Positions 1-9,901 of a stretch of DNA of 63,584 nt are shown in pieces. The DNA lies in contig MLAK01000588.1 in assembly GCA_001839685.1 (NCBI GenBank), positions 33,059-96,642 of the forward strand, in the 5' to 3' direction. The position numbers and the translations under genes are program-made. Source of the stretch: Tritrichomonas foetus (lineage: Eukaryota > Parabasalia > Tritrichomonadida > Tritrichomonadidae). The number at the start of each line of letters is the position of its first letter. Position 1 is the stretch's first letter. Under the pieces are notes generated by a model that worked only from the letters and a program-made list of their open reading frames with translations, had not been told where the DNA came from and searched no databases.

Positions 1-138
1 TAGTAAGGTACAAGCATACAGTTTTTCTAATAAACGACAGAATGTTTCATCATAACCGAATGTTAATTCATTTCTTAATGTGAAAGTTATACTACAAATA
101 TATGTACGGGGGGTTTGGGGGGCGGAGCCCCCCAAAAT
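1..138 (-). other. Possible end-truncated coding fragment (unrecognised)
   Basis: On the minus strand one frame is open from about 138 down to the window edge (46 codons) with no ATG. Between about 98 and 1 it reads like protein (for example TLRNELTFGYDETF followed by CRLLEKLY). Upstream the frame runs through the GC hairpin at 114-136 and then meets TAA at 139-141. It could be the tail of a gene lying left of the window whose upstream part is damaged or displaced by the GC element, or chance. No family recognised. Confidence 0.15.
108..136. repeat. GC-rich perfect hairpin (10-bp stem, 3-nt loop)
   Basis: A G6 run (108-113) is followed by TTT+GGGGGGC (114-123), loop GGA (124-126) and the exact complement GCCCCCC+AAA (127-136). 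It stands out in DNA that is otherwise roughly two thirds AT. The shape suits an end of, or a remnant from, a dispersed element, or a strong RNA hairpin. I see no second copy in the window. Confidence 0.6.
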
Positions 139-515
139 TTATGAACTTTTCCTTATGGTAGTAATTTGCAGACATTACGGTAAGTTATGGCTGTATTTCC
201 ATATTATGGAATAAAGGGAACTTGACTTTCATCAAAAGTCGATAAATAAAAGTGGTTGATTACTGGTCAAGCTGTGATTTACTTCCATCATTCACATTTC
301 ATCATTATTATTACTAAAGAAATGAAATAATGAGTATTTCTCGATAAAAACAGATTTTCATGTCGCACATTCAGATGAGTAAAAAATTTTCTATAACCAT
401 TGAAAACTTCTGTTTTAGCATCCAAATAAAAATGACGTTTAAAAAAAATATGAGACAAATTCATTGAAAAACTCAATTGTAAGAACGAATCCAATCTAAA
501 CGTACGTATTTTTTC
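139..515. other. Intergenic upstream of the FHA-RING gene
   Basis: AT-rich stretch with no supported gene. A minus-strand open frame here (288-614) overlaps the start of the next gene and looks like a shadow. The only signal noted is the promoter-like element just before 516. Confidence 0.4.
498..503 (+). promoter_or_regulatory. AAACGT element 13-18 nt before the ATG
   Basis: TAAACGTACG precedes the FHA-RING start at 516 and is followed by a T-run ending in TTCATGG. It belongs to the recurrent AACG(G/T) set seen upstream of many starts in this window. Confidence 0.35.
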
Positions 516-1520
516 ATGGCTACTGCAATTCTTGTTAGGAACTGCAATATTCCAAACGATAACGCACCAGCATACGCAATACTTCAAAGTGACCTCACAA
601 CAATTGGCCGCCATGGAGGTGTAAGAATGGACACATCTCGAGGAAAAGAAGTATCAAAAGTCCATACAAAGATTCATAGAAAAATTAACGGTGATCAAGT
701 TTTATGGATTGTCGAAGATAATAAATCGCTTAATGGAACATTCGTTAATGGAAGAAAGGTCAGATGTGTTGCTTTAAAAAATCATGATGAAATTGTATTT
801 GGTGGTGGGCCAGCCTTTTCTGTTGGTGATCGAATCATTTCTACTGATCTCGCTGAGTGTCGTTATATATTCTATATCACTCCTCCTCCAGTTCATTACA
901 GAGCAGATATAAATATGCTCCATACAGATAGCAGTGTTTCTTCTGAATTATGTCCAATATGTTATAGCCCGATTACTGGATGTGAAACACTACCATGTGG
1001 CCATAGTTTTTGCTTCACATGTCTTCAAGAATGGTCTCATTCATGTGCCAAAAAAATGCGGCCATGTCTTTGTCCAATGTGCAGGGCACAATTTTCATCA
1101 TCTGAGCTTGATGCTAAAGAATACTCTTTAACTCCGCATGAATTGAGAATTTCATTTATTGAACCACTTCTTAATCTTTTAGATATTTCGTGTTGTAAAG
1201 ACATCAGAAAAAGAAACATTTTTCACTTGTGGGATGAAAAACAGAAACAATGGTTTTGGGATTCATATAACTTAGTGAAAGGAATAGATGCAAGGAAGTT
1301 TCCATTTTTGGATTTAACCCGCGCATCATATAAATATATTATTGCTGCTAATGAATCTCAATTAACAAATGCTATTGTCAATCTCGAAGGCGTTCCACAG
1401 GATAATAAAGAAAACATGATGGTTGAAGTTCTTAGACTTGTCTACTCGAAATTTACTGCAAAACCAGAAACTAAAAAGCTAAGATCGATAAGAAGCAGTA
1501 AGGCTAATCTGTGGTGGTAA
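516..1520 (+). CDS. FHA-RING E3 ubiquitin ligase (CHFR/RNF8-like architecture)
   Basis: A 334-residue protein. An N-terminal FHA domain spans about residues 20-108: TIGRHGG at 29-35, SKVH at 47-50 and NKSLNGTFVNG at 69-79, the usual phosphothreonine-binding loops. A canonical C3HC4 RING follows: C146-x2-C149, C156, C161-x-H163, C166-x2-C169, C186-x2-C189. FHA plus RING is the architecture of CHFR and RNF8, E3 ligases that read phospho-proteins in mitotic and DNA-damage control; the same role here is inferred. The C-terminal 140 residues are helical and unrecognised. The ATG is the first in frame after a T-run. It converges on the armadillo-like gene at 1837. Confident for the domains, less so for the pathway. 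Confidence 0.9.
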   Translation: MATAILVRNCNIPNDNAPAYAILQSDLTTIGRHGGVRMDTSRGKEVSKVHTKIHRKINGDQVLWIVEDNKSLNGTFVNGRKVRCVALKNHDEIVFGGGPAFSVGDRIISTDLAECRYIFYITPPPVHYRADINMLHTDSSVSSELCPICYSPITGCETLPCGHSFCFTCLQEWSHSCAKKMRPCLCPMCRAQFSSSELDAKEYSLTPHELRISFIEPLLNLLDISCCKDIRKRNIFHLWDEKQKQWFWDSYNLVKGIDARKFPFLDLTRASYKYIIAANESQLTNAIVNLEGVPQDNKENMMVEVLRLVYSKFTAKPETKKLRSIRSSKANLWW

Positions 1521-1836
1521 TTTTATTATAATAAATATTGTTTGTTTGCGTCAATTTAAACCATTTTTCTCCATTTATCAATGAATGAAACTGTGCTATT
1601 AATTTAAATTTATTGATAGGCAAAATATCGACTAGAAAATTGGAAGAAAAAAAAGTATTTTCAAACTATTTAAAAACGAGAAGGAAGCTTGACTATAATG
1701 AATTCATATTAATGATAAAAGGAATAAAAATCATAAAATAAATGATGAGATTTGATAGTAAAACCATCCAAAACACAAAACAATGAATTTAAAAGAAAGA
1801 AATTTTTATTTATATAAAAAACACAAAACAATCTAT
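1521..1836. other. Convergent intergenic, nothing recognised
   Basis: A 316-bp AT-rich spacer between two converging genes. It contains A-rich runs and probably both 3' ends, but no gene, repeat or structured RNA that I can support. Confidence 0.5.
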
Positions 1837-3213
1837 TTAATATTGAACAGGAACTTGCGCATTTGGATAGATCTTATTTAGCAGGTAAGCTGCTGATTCA
1901 GCAATATCAACACTATCTTGAGCACGAAGACTTTCAAGCCATGTGATTAACTCTTCATTTGCTTGGAGGGAAAATCTCAATTCATCATTTTCTGTATCTT
2001 TTCCGATGACGAAACCTTTACAAAGGATTCGAAGTGTCCATTTTATATATAATCCATCAATTGAATTCACATTATCTGCTATCATTGAATAGTATCCAAG
2101 TTGGTGCATCCTCGAATAAGTGTAAGGTGAACCCATCGCCATCATAACAATTGCAAATGATAAAACTTCAATTAAATTACCACATTTAGTTTCATCATCT
2201 TCAAGCATGTCACGAAGAGTGATTGGAATTTCCAAATCAAACACTTTATCAATAGTTTCTGGGCAAGCAAACATTAAATCTGTTAAGAAAATTAAAGCAT
2301 TTGTTAAAACTTCAGGAATGTCAACTGCCAAATGTTTCTCTGTGAATTCAATGGCTTTTTTTTCAACCAAAGAATAGGCATACTTTTGAGTTTGATTACA
2401 AATAAATGTAAGCAACTGAAAAAGTAATGATAAATATGACTCGTCATCACATTCAGAATTTAAAAAGTAATCAATCATATCAACAGCCATAAAAGCATAT
2501 AGAAATTGGTCACATGACTTCACTAAAGCGAAAAAAGCATTTATTATTTCTTTTGAATATAAATAATCATCATTATATTCATTGAAAATGCAGATAAGTG
2601 TTTGAAAATGACCAAATAAATATGATGCTATTTCCGGAGGTGGGTTATCAAATGGTAAATTAACAATTGCAGATAATTGCATTGAAAAATGATAAGTTTC
2701 ATCTGGATTGGCAATTTCATTCAATTTCTCTAAAAACCCACATTTAATAAGCCCATCACGAGCCTCAGATGAATGTGAAACTATTTGATAACTCAGAATA
2801 AGAGTGTTTTCAGCAGGAAAGATATCCATAATATAATCAATAATTCCATGTTGAAGAAAAGCTTCGATATTTACAGAGGGGAAAGAGAGAAGCCATCCTA
2901 CAACTTTCGAAGCCAAAATTTTCACTTCAACATTTTCTGACGAAATCATCAAATTTAATATTTTTTGTATTATTTCTGGCTGTAGGATATATTTGCTTCG
3001 TTTAAAAACATTTTGCATCCATTCAAGTCCTTCAATTATTTGACAAGTTTCTGTCGAGTCGATCATATTCGAATATTTTGGTAATTCATCAAAAATATAT
3101 TCGTAAATATCGTCGCCATCAAGAATTTTCTGTTCTTCATTCAAAAATTGAACTGCTTTTGGTGGGTTTTCTTCGAGATCGGTTTTATATTCTTGTTGGA
3201 GAGAGGAATCCAT
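1837..3213 (-). CDS. Armadillo/HEAT-like helical repeat protein
   Basis: 458 residues, acidic N-terminus, then repeated pairs of amphipathic helices of the armadillo/HEAT kind (for example PEIIQKILNLMISSENVEVK with KILASKVVGWLLSF, and repeats at about 95-430). No catalytic motif, signal peptide or membrane segment. It resembles in style the proteins at 42605-44020 and 46133-48001 and may belong to one lineage-expanded family, though I see no long identical segment between them. Likely a scaffold or adaptor; the partner cannot be told from sequence. The ATG follows an ATCACAAAGG leader, consistent with an Inr-like TCA close to the start. Confidence 0.75.
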   Translation of the reverse strand: MDSSLQQEYKTDLEENPPKAVQFLNEEQKILDGDDIYEYIFDELPKYSNMIDSTETCQIIEGLEWMQNVFKRSKYILQPEIIQKILNLMISSENVEVKILASKVVGWLLSFPSVNIEAFLQHGIIDYIMDIFPAENTLILSYQIVSHSSEARDGLIKCGFLEKLNEIANPDETYHFSMQLSAIVNLPFDNPPPEIASYLFGHFQTLICIFNEYNDDYLYSKEIINAFFALVKSCDQFLYAFMAVDMIDYFLNSECDDESYLSLLFQLLTFICNQTQKYAYSLVEKKAIEFTEKHLAVDIPEVLTNALIFLTDLMFACPETIDKVFDLEIPITLRDMLEDDETKCGNLIEVLSFAIVMMAMGSPYTYSRMHQLGYYSMIADNVNSIDGLYIKWTLRILCKGFVIGKDTENDELRFSLQANEELITWLESLRAQDSVDIAESAAYLLNKIYPNAQVPVQY

Positions 3214-4099
3214 CCTTTGTGATGATCAAATTTTTCATATGGCATTTTACACCCTCGAAAAAATATGGACTTAAAAATTGAATGATAATTTGGACGGTAA
3301 CAAAAATCCGAAATTTTCCTTTTTCTTGAGGTCAATCATCATTGAAGAAAGTTCAGTTGATATTAGTGAAGTATGGAAAACATAAATTTGTATGAATAGT
3401 CTCATGGTATGTCGAAATTGAAAACATCAATATAAATTAATTATTCGATAGTCCCAACCCAATAAAATTGCATCATGATCATACTTGCTATATATAATAT
3501 AAAACCAAAATGACAGTAAATTTCTCCAGTTTTTTCATATCGAAAAAAAAAGTGAAATGCTATCTATCCATTCAAAATTCTAATTTTTTTCAATAGGATT
3601 TCAATTGGAACCGATTATAAACTAACTTGTAATTTTAGGATTTTTCTCACTTGGAATTTTTGGGTTTCTTCTCCTAATTAAAATCGATTTTACAAGTAAA
3701 ATTTCTACTGTTGAAATTAGTTTTCTCAATTTGAGTTTTTTTGCCGTTACCAATTCAAGGAACTGGAACTTTAAATCTTTGAAAATTCAGAGAATGTAAA
3801 ATCTTTCTTCAAAATATGTTATTCAAATATCTACTTAAATCAAATATTATTATCTATATTTTCCTGGTTTATTATACTAGTAAAGTAAAATATATTCATA
3901 TTTATTTTAGAAAGAATAAATATTACTGTAAATCCAAATTATATATAAAATTGCAAATTCGTATTTTACAAAATTGTTGAATACAAACAAAATTTTTTTT
4001 CTTTTTTTCAAAATTTTCTGAATTATTTCAATTTTCTTAAAAAAAAAAAAAAAAAGAAAATCGACTTATTATTATTTTAAAAATAACATTCAATCATCA
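3214..4099. other. Long divergent intergenic (886 bp), no gene
   Basis: Very AT-rich spacer between two divergent starts. It holds a run of 17 or more A at about 4038-4056, a matching T-run, and GGACGGTAAC at about 3291-3300 (a possible Myb-type element). No open frame of convincing codon pattern and no tRNA-like fold seen. Confidence 0.4.
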
Positions 4100-4819
4100 A
4101 TGTTTATTGGATCAATGGGCACCTCCGGAATCAGTCAAATTCTCGATCGAAAGCCAGGCGTTATTAAAAGCCCTGGTAAGAAACGATGGTCAATATCGAA
4201 CTTTATGCATATGCTCAGTTGGGAGTGTGTCGAAACCTACACTCCTCCGCCGATCGCCGAAGGCAAGAAAGTCTTAGTTCTCGACATGGACGAAACATTA
4301 ATTCACTCTTCGAATATTCCACCGCATTCCTCGATATCATTCATCAAAATCGGCAATCCAGGATTTTACGTTTACAAAAGGCCCGGCCTTGACGAGTTTC
4401 TTGAATTTGTTATGCAAAATTTCGAAGTTTTTATTTTCACTTATGGGTCGATGGAATATGCAGAACCAGTTTTGAATTCACTATGTCCGAAAATTGACAA
4501 AAATCACAGACTTTATCGCGACCAATGCGAAAAAGGCTCAAGCGGCGTTAAAAAAGATATCTCCATATTCGGGCGGCCAAAAACCGATGTCATTTTAATT
4601 GACGATAGCAATAGTGCAATGAACTACAACCCAAAGAACACCATTCAGATTTCTCGTTGGATGGGGATGCCAAACGACAGCGAGCTTGTTGATTGGCTTC
4701 CGCAGGTGCTTCAGCGCTGCCTTCAAGCCGAAGACGTGAGAAAAGTGATTGAAGAGGTAAAGAAGGAGCGAAGCATGAAGAAAAAAGCTTTTCGTGCCCG
4801 ATCCATGACTATGTACTGA
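4100..4819 (+). CDS. FCP1/SCP-type (NLI-interacting factor) phosphatase
   Basis: 239 residues, mostly one HAD-superfamily catalytic domain of the CTD-phosphatase kind. The signature DxDxT is D62-M-D64-E-T66 (VLDMDETLIHSS), followed by FYVYKRPGLDEFL, the FTYGS motif II segment and LIDDSNSAMNYNPKN near the C-terminus. The family removes phosphate from Ser/Thr, classically in the RNA polymerase II C-terminal repeat, or acts on membrane-linked targets (Dullard type). No membrane segment is present, so the SCP-like class fits better. Codons use more G and C than the neighbours, which may mean stronger expression. The start lies directly after TCAATCATCA, an Inr-like leader. Confidence 0.9.
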   Translation: MFIGSMGTSGISQILDRKPGVIKSPGKKRWSISNFMHMLSWECVETYTPPPIAEGKKVLVLDMDETLIHSSNIPPHSSISFIKIGNPGFYVYKRPGLDEFLEFVMQNFEVFIFTYGSMEYAEPVLNSLCPKIDKNHRLYRDQCEKGSSGVKKDISIFGRPKTDVILIDDSNSAMNYNPKNTIQISRWMGMPNDSELVDWLPQVLQRCLQAEDVRKVIEEVKKERSMKKKAFRARSMTMY

Positions 4820-5494
4820 TTTCATTAAGTTTTTTGTCCCTTATTTTGTTCCATCTTTATGAATGCGAAAATGCGTATTTTGTTGTTATATAATGATCAT
4901 TATGTAAACCTGATTTAGTTCTTCTTGTTCATGAATTTGCTTTTTATTATCATTACTTCTGTCTGTTTTTTTACATCATCTAAATTAGATGAAAAGTCGG
5001 CATGATGAAGTGAACAGTTAAAAATGACTCTCGAATTTAAAAGCATCAATTTGAAAGCATAGTGTTTAGTTTTCCTTTGATGTAATGCTTGAATTCATAT
5101 CATTCAAATGATTATAGGATGCAATATATTCTTGAGGAACAAATTTGATGAGAGTGGAAGACAAAAAAGTATTGATATAATAAAAACTTATTTTCAGCTT
5201 TAATAATGATTTTATTCATATGTATTTTCTTTTTTTTTTTTTTTTTTTCTGATTTTTGATTATATTTAAATAATTGTGTAATGATATATATATATCCAAA
5301 AATAAAGGATGTTCTAAATTGAATCTAATATTTTGATCTGTTTTATTTAGATAAAGCCTGAGCTGAAACCCATATTATGCACATATGTTCAATACTATTA
5401 TAATCGATAGCAAAACCAATTAAAAACAAATTTAAAAAATAAGAAGAAGAAGAAGAAAAAGAAAAAGAAGATGATGAAACAATTAAAAACAATT
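4820..5494. other. Convergent intergenic with T-run and GAA tract
   Basis: 675 bp without a gene. It contains a T-run of about 20 at 5229-5248, a short TA run at 5285-5294, and a GAA/AAG purine tract at 5441-5476. The last lies 19-54 nt beyond the stop of the minus-strand HECT gene, so its transcript would read CUUCUU there. Confidence 0.5.
5441..5476 (-). terminator. Polypyrimidine tract downstream of the HECT gene stop
   Basis: On the coding strand this is (CTT)n followed by CTTTTT, placed shortly after the stop codon. Similar tracts follow three other minus-strand genes (38303-38342, 44119-44178, 60711-60743). A role in 3'-end formation or termination is inference. Confidence 0.25.
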
Positions 5495-8400
5495 TTATGA
5501 AAGTTCAAACGCATCTTGGCATTCATTGATTGCCTTTTCTATTTTAATTTTCATTATTTCGCGTGATGAATAAGGTGGTAATTTAAAATAGTTTGTACAA
5601 GTCATCACAGTCGGTAAGCACTGATCTGGTACATTTGTATCATCAACCCGCTTTGCAACAGTTAGTGGAGGCTTAAGTGAAGCAATTCCACCATAAGGAA
5701 GGCGACTACATCCAGTGATAAACCTAATAAGTAGTCTTTGTTCCTTGTTATTCATTTTTGTTATTATGTCAAACAAAAATCGAATTTGTTCTGCATTTTC
5801 ATTATATCCATGTTCAAGTTTTACGCACTTCTCAAGCTCATTTTCAGTAATATTAACTTCATCACCACATAATAAAGTGATTATTTCTTCTGAATCAAAA
5901 AGCTTCAATGATCCAATATGAATATTAGTTTGGAATGCATCAATAAAAGGTTGTAAACGTTTTAACATTTCTCTACCGCATGTAAAATCTTGAACAAGTT
6001 TTATATATTCTTTTACATTGCTTTCATTGACATCAATTTCATCCCCATTTTCTTTCAGTGGAATTGAAGTTCCAGGATAAACAAAAGGAAGGTCAAATAA
6101 GCCTTCTTCACATTTCAAAGATTTTGCTAAAACAGGATCAACATCTTCAACTTCCACTTCTCTTCCTAAAATTAAAGAGAAGAATGCAGGATTCAATGGA
6201 ATGTCAATAATTTTCTTACTAAGGATTGCTTTACCACATAAATAACCCAAACATTTCAAGAGTCTAGGTTTTGCAGTAATTGAAGGAAATAAACCTTTTT
6301 CATTATAAACAAATTCTCCTTGAATTAATTCATTATCTCTCCATAGTTTAGTTTTTCTCTTACAGAATTCTTTCGACATAAGTGCGAAAAATTCTTGTGT
6401 GGGACCTTCACCAATACCATTTTCATCACGAAACACAAAATCTGTACGAATTGAACCAGCACCAATTCTTTTCAATACTTTACATCCATCTTTAAACAAT
6501 TTTTCACGTCGAATTGTACATCGAATATGTTGGATATGATCTTTTTTCTTCTGATCAGGAGCAAATCGATCTCGAATTAGAGCAGCTGAACTTGATGAAT
6601 CAAGAGCAGTTGCACGAAACAAAAAACAACGCTGTTCAAAATTAAAAAGAAAAGGTTCTTGAAAAATCAATCGTGAAGCAGATGAAAAAACTGTCATTGT
6701 TTGTAATGGGTCTATTAAATCATTGAAAATAGAAGAAGTAAATTGTTCATTAATAAAAAACTGTTCTTTCGATGACATTTTAAACAACAAATTCAAAAAT
6801 CGAAACATTACATCAAAAGAATTCATATCAAAATCATTTCTATCAAGTGAATTTCTTTCACTTAAATAGTTATTATCTATGTCTTCTTCTTTCATGTTTA
6901 AGTAACCAAGTTCACGGACTTTAAAATCAGTGCGTGGTGCATCTTCTTCTTTGATTTGAAGATCATATTTATTTTGAAGTAAATGAGAAATTTTTCGAGA
7001 ATTTCGAGAAATTGCAGTCACAACATTATCAAAGGCCGAATAAACACACCCCTCAATTTCAAAGGAACACTTTATATATCCTGGCGTTTTAAATGCCCTG
7101 TTTAAAAATGCAAACTTCGTCTGTGAACGATTTGAATCGTTGTCACTCTCAAATAAAAACTGTAGGTCTGAATTTTCGGACATTGCGTTTTCTAAAGCTC
7201 CCAATGAATGATGTCTGATTTTTAAGTTGTACCATCCTTCAATCATTGCAAAATCGGCTAATAACGGAACATTTATTTCACCTAGTAAGCCGTTTGGTCC
7301 TCGAGCAACAAATTTAATTTGACGATGTGAAATAAATTGAAAATCTGAAATAACTTGGATTTTTGGAAATGGAATCAAATCCATGACACCATTACAAAGA
7401 ACGATTAAAGTTTGCAAATCTAGTTTGGAATTGATATCTTGATTACTATCTTTCTTTTGAGATAAAATATTCTTCTTTTTTTTCTGCTTCTTATTCCCTT
7501 TATGCACCTTATTGTCTTTATGATTTTTACTAGTTTTATAATTGTCATCATTTGTAACTAGCCTCACTTTGGAAATAGATTCAAACTTTGAATGATCAGA
7601 GAGTTGGTTTTTATTCATGTAATCGAAGAGAATACTCAGTAATTCATGGCATTTTCCTAAAAGTCCATAATTCATGAATTCGTATGGAAATATTTTTTCT
7701 CTTTTAATGTAAGCAATTATTTTTTCTAATGATTGAGATTTTAATATTTCATTTGGCACACTTCTTTCATATTGTTTACATTTTTTTGATAACTTTGAAA
7801 GCTTTTTCTTACACCAATCTCTGGAGTTTTTTGGAAATTGCATTTTTTGAATCATTGGTAAAAGACCACTTCTGATTACAAAAGACTTTGGATGCAAATT
7901 TACTGCAATTACAACAAAATAAGGTGCGTATTCACTTTTTCTGCCAGCTCGCAACAATGCATTCAAAAACGAAAAAGAAGGTGAAATTGGTACCACTTGT
8001 GAGCAAGCAGCAAGATTTTGAAGGCAAATTAATCTATTTTCATCTTTTTCAATTAAATATTTCATTAATATATTTTCTAATTCGGGAATTAAATTTGTTT
8101 GAAGGTATAATTGAGAACTTTTTTTACTCCAAATTGAAGAAGGAAGCTTTGGATTTGGTAATAAGTCTTGAATAACTGTTAAAATATTTTTTTCGTTTTC
8201 ACTGTTATTTTCACGATTAAATAGAGCTTCTTCAAAATTCGGGAGACGTTCAATCGGTGAATGCTTTATTTTAATTACGTTAATTAGTCGATTTAAAACC
8301 TGAACAACAGTTGTAAAAAGGTGAAAATCTGTTGTATCTGTGAGTACAGAAATTAATTTCTGAAATTCTTCATGCGGGAAATGTTTTGGGTTAATTTTTT

Positions 8401-8995
8401 GAGAGATTTGAAGAAAAATTTGTGATCCTAAAGTACGAATTCGACTGTCTTCATGTTTTGCAAGCATGAAAACAAAAGGGAATAATTTCGGATAAGAATC
8501 AGATGGGCAGTTGATAGCAATTCGTGAAAACATGGTAACTACATCTCGTTGATCAACAGGACATAGCAACGGGAAAAAACGTTGTATATGTCTTGTGTCA
8601 ACAAGTGCACCAACAACCATTGGATTATCTAACGAATAGAAAGATAAAATCCGAAAACACAAAGATGCAACATTCACAGATTCTGTTTGACTCAGTAACG
8701 TGTTTGTTTTACTTAATAATCCAAGTTGCAACAAATACAAAGGTATTGTAAAAACTGAAGTTAATAATGAAGTCAAGCATTGAAGATCCGCAATTAAAAC
8801 CTGTTCAGAATTTGTTGATTCCAATATGGAAATGACTGCTAGGCAAAGCTTTCGAATTGACAAAAAGCTCGAAAAAGATTCATCGCTGTTCAGGACAATA
8901 TCAGATAAAGCTTCAAGTGTTTCAATGTGTATGGCTTCTGGTCCATTTAAGCGTTCAATTAAAAGATCACCATTCTCAGTGGTGGCGTCGCTCAT
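5495..8995 (-). CDS. HECT-domain E3 ubiquitin ligase
   Basis: 1166 residues. Helical, armadillo/HEAT-like N-terminal half; a lysine-rich low-complexity stretch in the middle (NKKQKKKKN region) that could be a nuclear signal; then a HECT domain from about 820 to the end. Landmarks: DENGIGEGPTQEFFALMSKEF, LGYLCGKAILSKKIIDIPLNP, and at the C-terminus LPTVMTCTNYFKLPPYS with catalytic Cys at about 1133, the residue that carries ubiquitin as a thioester. Armadillo-type N-terminus plus HECT recalls TRIP12/UFD4, but orthology is not secure. Ends in CQDAFELS, not the acidic tail seen in some family members. Convergent with the phosphatase gene; 906 bp separate it from the divergent ULK4-like gene. Confidence 0.93.
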   Translation of the reverse strand: MSDATTENGDLLIERLNGPEAIHIETLEALSDIVLNSDESFSSFLSIRKLCLAVISILESTNSEQVLIADLQCLTSLLTSVFTIPLYLLQLGLLSKTNTLLSQTESVNVASLCFRILSFYSLDNPMVVGALVDTRHIQRFFPLLCPVDQRDVVTMFSRIAINCPSDSYPKLFPFVFMLAKHEDSRIRTLGSQIFLQISQKINPKHFPHEEFQKLISVLTDTTDFHLFTTVVQVLNRLINVIKIKHSPIERLPNFEEALFNRENNSENEKNILTVIQDLLPNPKLPSSIWSKKSSQLYLQTNLIPELENILMKYLIEKDENRLICLQNLAACSQVVPISPSFSFLNALLRAGRKSEYAPYFVVIAVNLHPKSFVIRSGLLPMIQKMQFPKNSRDWCKKKLSKLSKKCKQYERSVPNEILKSQSLEKIIAYIKREKIFPYEFMNYGLLGKCHELLSILFDYMNKNQLSDHSKFESISKVRLVTNDDNYKTSKNHKDNKVHKGNKKQKKKKNILSQKKDSNQDINSKLDLQTLIVLCNGVMDLIPFPKIQVISDFQFISHRQIKFVARGPNGLLGEINVPLLADFAMIEGWYNLKIRHHSLGALENAMSENSDLQFLFESDNDSNRSQTKFAFLNRAFKTPGYIKCSFEIEGCVYSAFDNVVTAISRNSRKISHLLQNKYDLQIKEEDAPRTDFKVRELGYLNMKEEDIDNNYLSERNSLDRNDFDMNSFDVMFRFLNLLFKMSSKEQFFINEQFTSSIFNDLIDPLQTMTVFSSASRLIFQEPFLFNFEQRCFLFRATALDSSSSAALIRDRFAPDQKKKDHIQHIRCTIRREKLFKDGCKVLKRIGAGSIRTDFVFRDENGIGEGPTQEFFALMSKEFCKRKTKLWRDNELIQGEFVYNEKGLFPSITAKPRLLKCLGYLCGKAILSKKIIDIPLNPAFFSLILGREVEVEDVDPVLAKSLKCEEGLFDLPFVYPGTSIPLKENGDEIDVNESNVKEYIKLVQDFTCGREMLKRLQPFIDAFQTNIHIGSLKLFDSEEIITLLCGDEVNITENELEKCVKLEHGYNENAEQIRFLFDIITKMNNKEQRLLIRFITGCSRLPYGGIASLKPPLTVAKRVDDTNVPDQCLPTVMTCTNYFKLPPYSSREIMKIKIEKAINECQDAFELS

Positions 8996-9901
8996 CTGTC
9001 CAGATTTCTAGAAATTTTCGATATTTTGGAGAATTGAGATAACTGATTTTATGAAGGAACTTTTTGTATGAATTCAATACAATTTTACAAAACACTGATT
9101 TTACCAAGACATTGAATTTTACGAAAGAATTCAGATTATTTTTTTCGGTTTAACTGAATTTGATATTATATATTGAAAAATTGCGTAGTGTAAAAATATT
9201 TTTTTCACTGTGTTTCTGAAGAACAGACGATAGATTTTGAATTAACATTTGCAATATCTTTGAAATCAAAATCTCAAGTAATATTTGATAGAATAAATAG
9301 CCAAATATTCTATTCCTCACAATTCTTTATTCTTTATAGAAAATATAATCACAGAAAATAAGACAATTATCGAATTATTACTAGATCAAATTCCTGATAT
9401 TTTTAGATTTTTATTATTACTAATCAATATTATTTAATATTTCATGGATTTTATTCAAGAGAAATATTACAAATTGATTTTATCTAGTATATTGATTTAG
9501 TTACATATGGTGAATCCTCTTGATTCTGTATTCCAAAGCAATTCATCAAAAATAAAAGCATTAAGATATATCTGATAACAGTGACAGAGTTACTCGAATC
9601 ATGATTATGGATAAATTGAGACATCTTTGAAAATCAATTAGAAAAAGTTCACCTATAATAGAGACATTACTTAAGACCATTTATATTTTCAAAAAAAAAT
9701 TAATCTATGCATTATTTTATCGTAACTCTGATTCAGTGAAGTTAATGATTGAGAAATAAAATTCCACGATTTAAAAAAGAATAATTTCTAATTTAACAAA
9801 TGAAATAGTATCTGTATTCATGAATACAAAGGATTTAAATAAAGCTCGAGTTTTTATTTTTTTATATAACATGTCGTAAATTTTAAACGTCAATCTTACT
9901 C
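8996..9901. other. Long divergent intergenic (906 bp), no gene
   Basis: AT-rich, with many short stops in all frames. The only feature I can name is the TTTTAAACGT element directly before the ULK4-like start. Confidence 0.4.
9881..9890 (+). promoter_or_regulatory. TTTTAAACGT promoter element
   Basis: It ends 11 nt before the ATG at 9902 and is followed by GTCAATCTTACTC, an Inr-like segment. It matches the AAACG(G/T) elements at 14671, 32315, 46092 and 48450. Confidence 0.4.

Noticed and set aside
288..614. Minus-strand 108-codon frame at the left
   Set aside because: Overlaps the start of the FHA-RING gene, and the composition is not protein-like.
4038..4056. Poly(A) run as trace of a retroposed gene
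   Set aside because: No duplicated target site or gene remnant beside it; simple A/T runs are common in these spacers.
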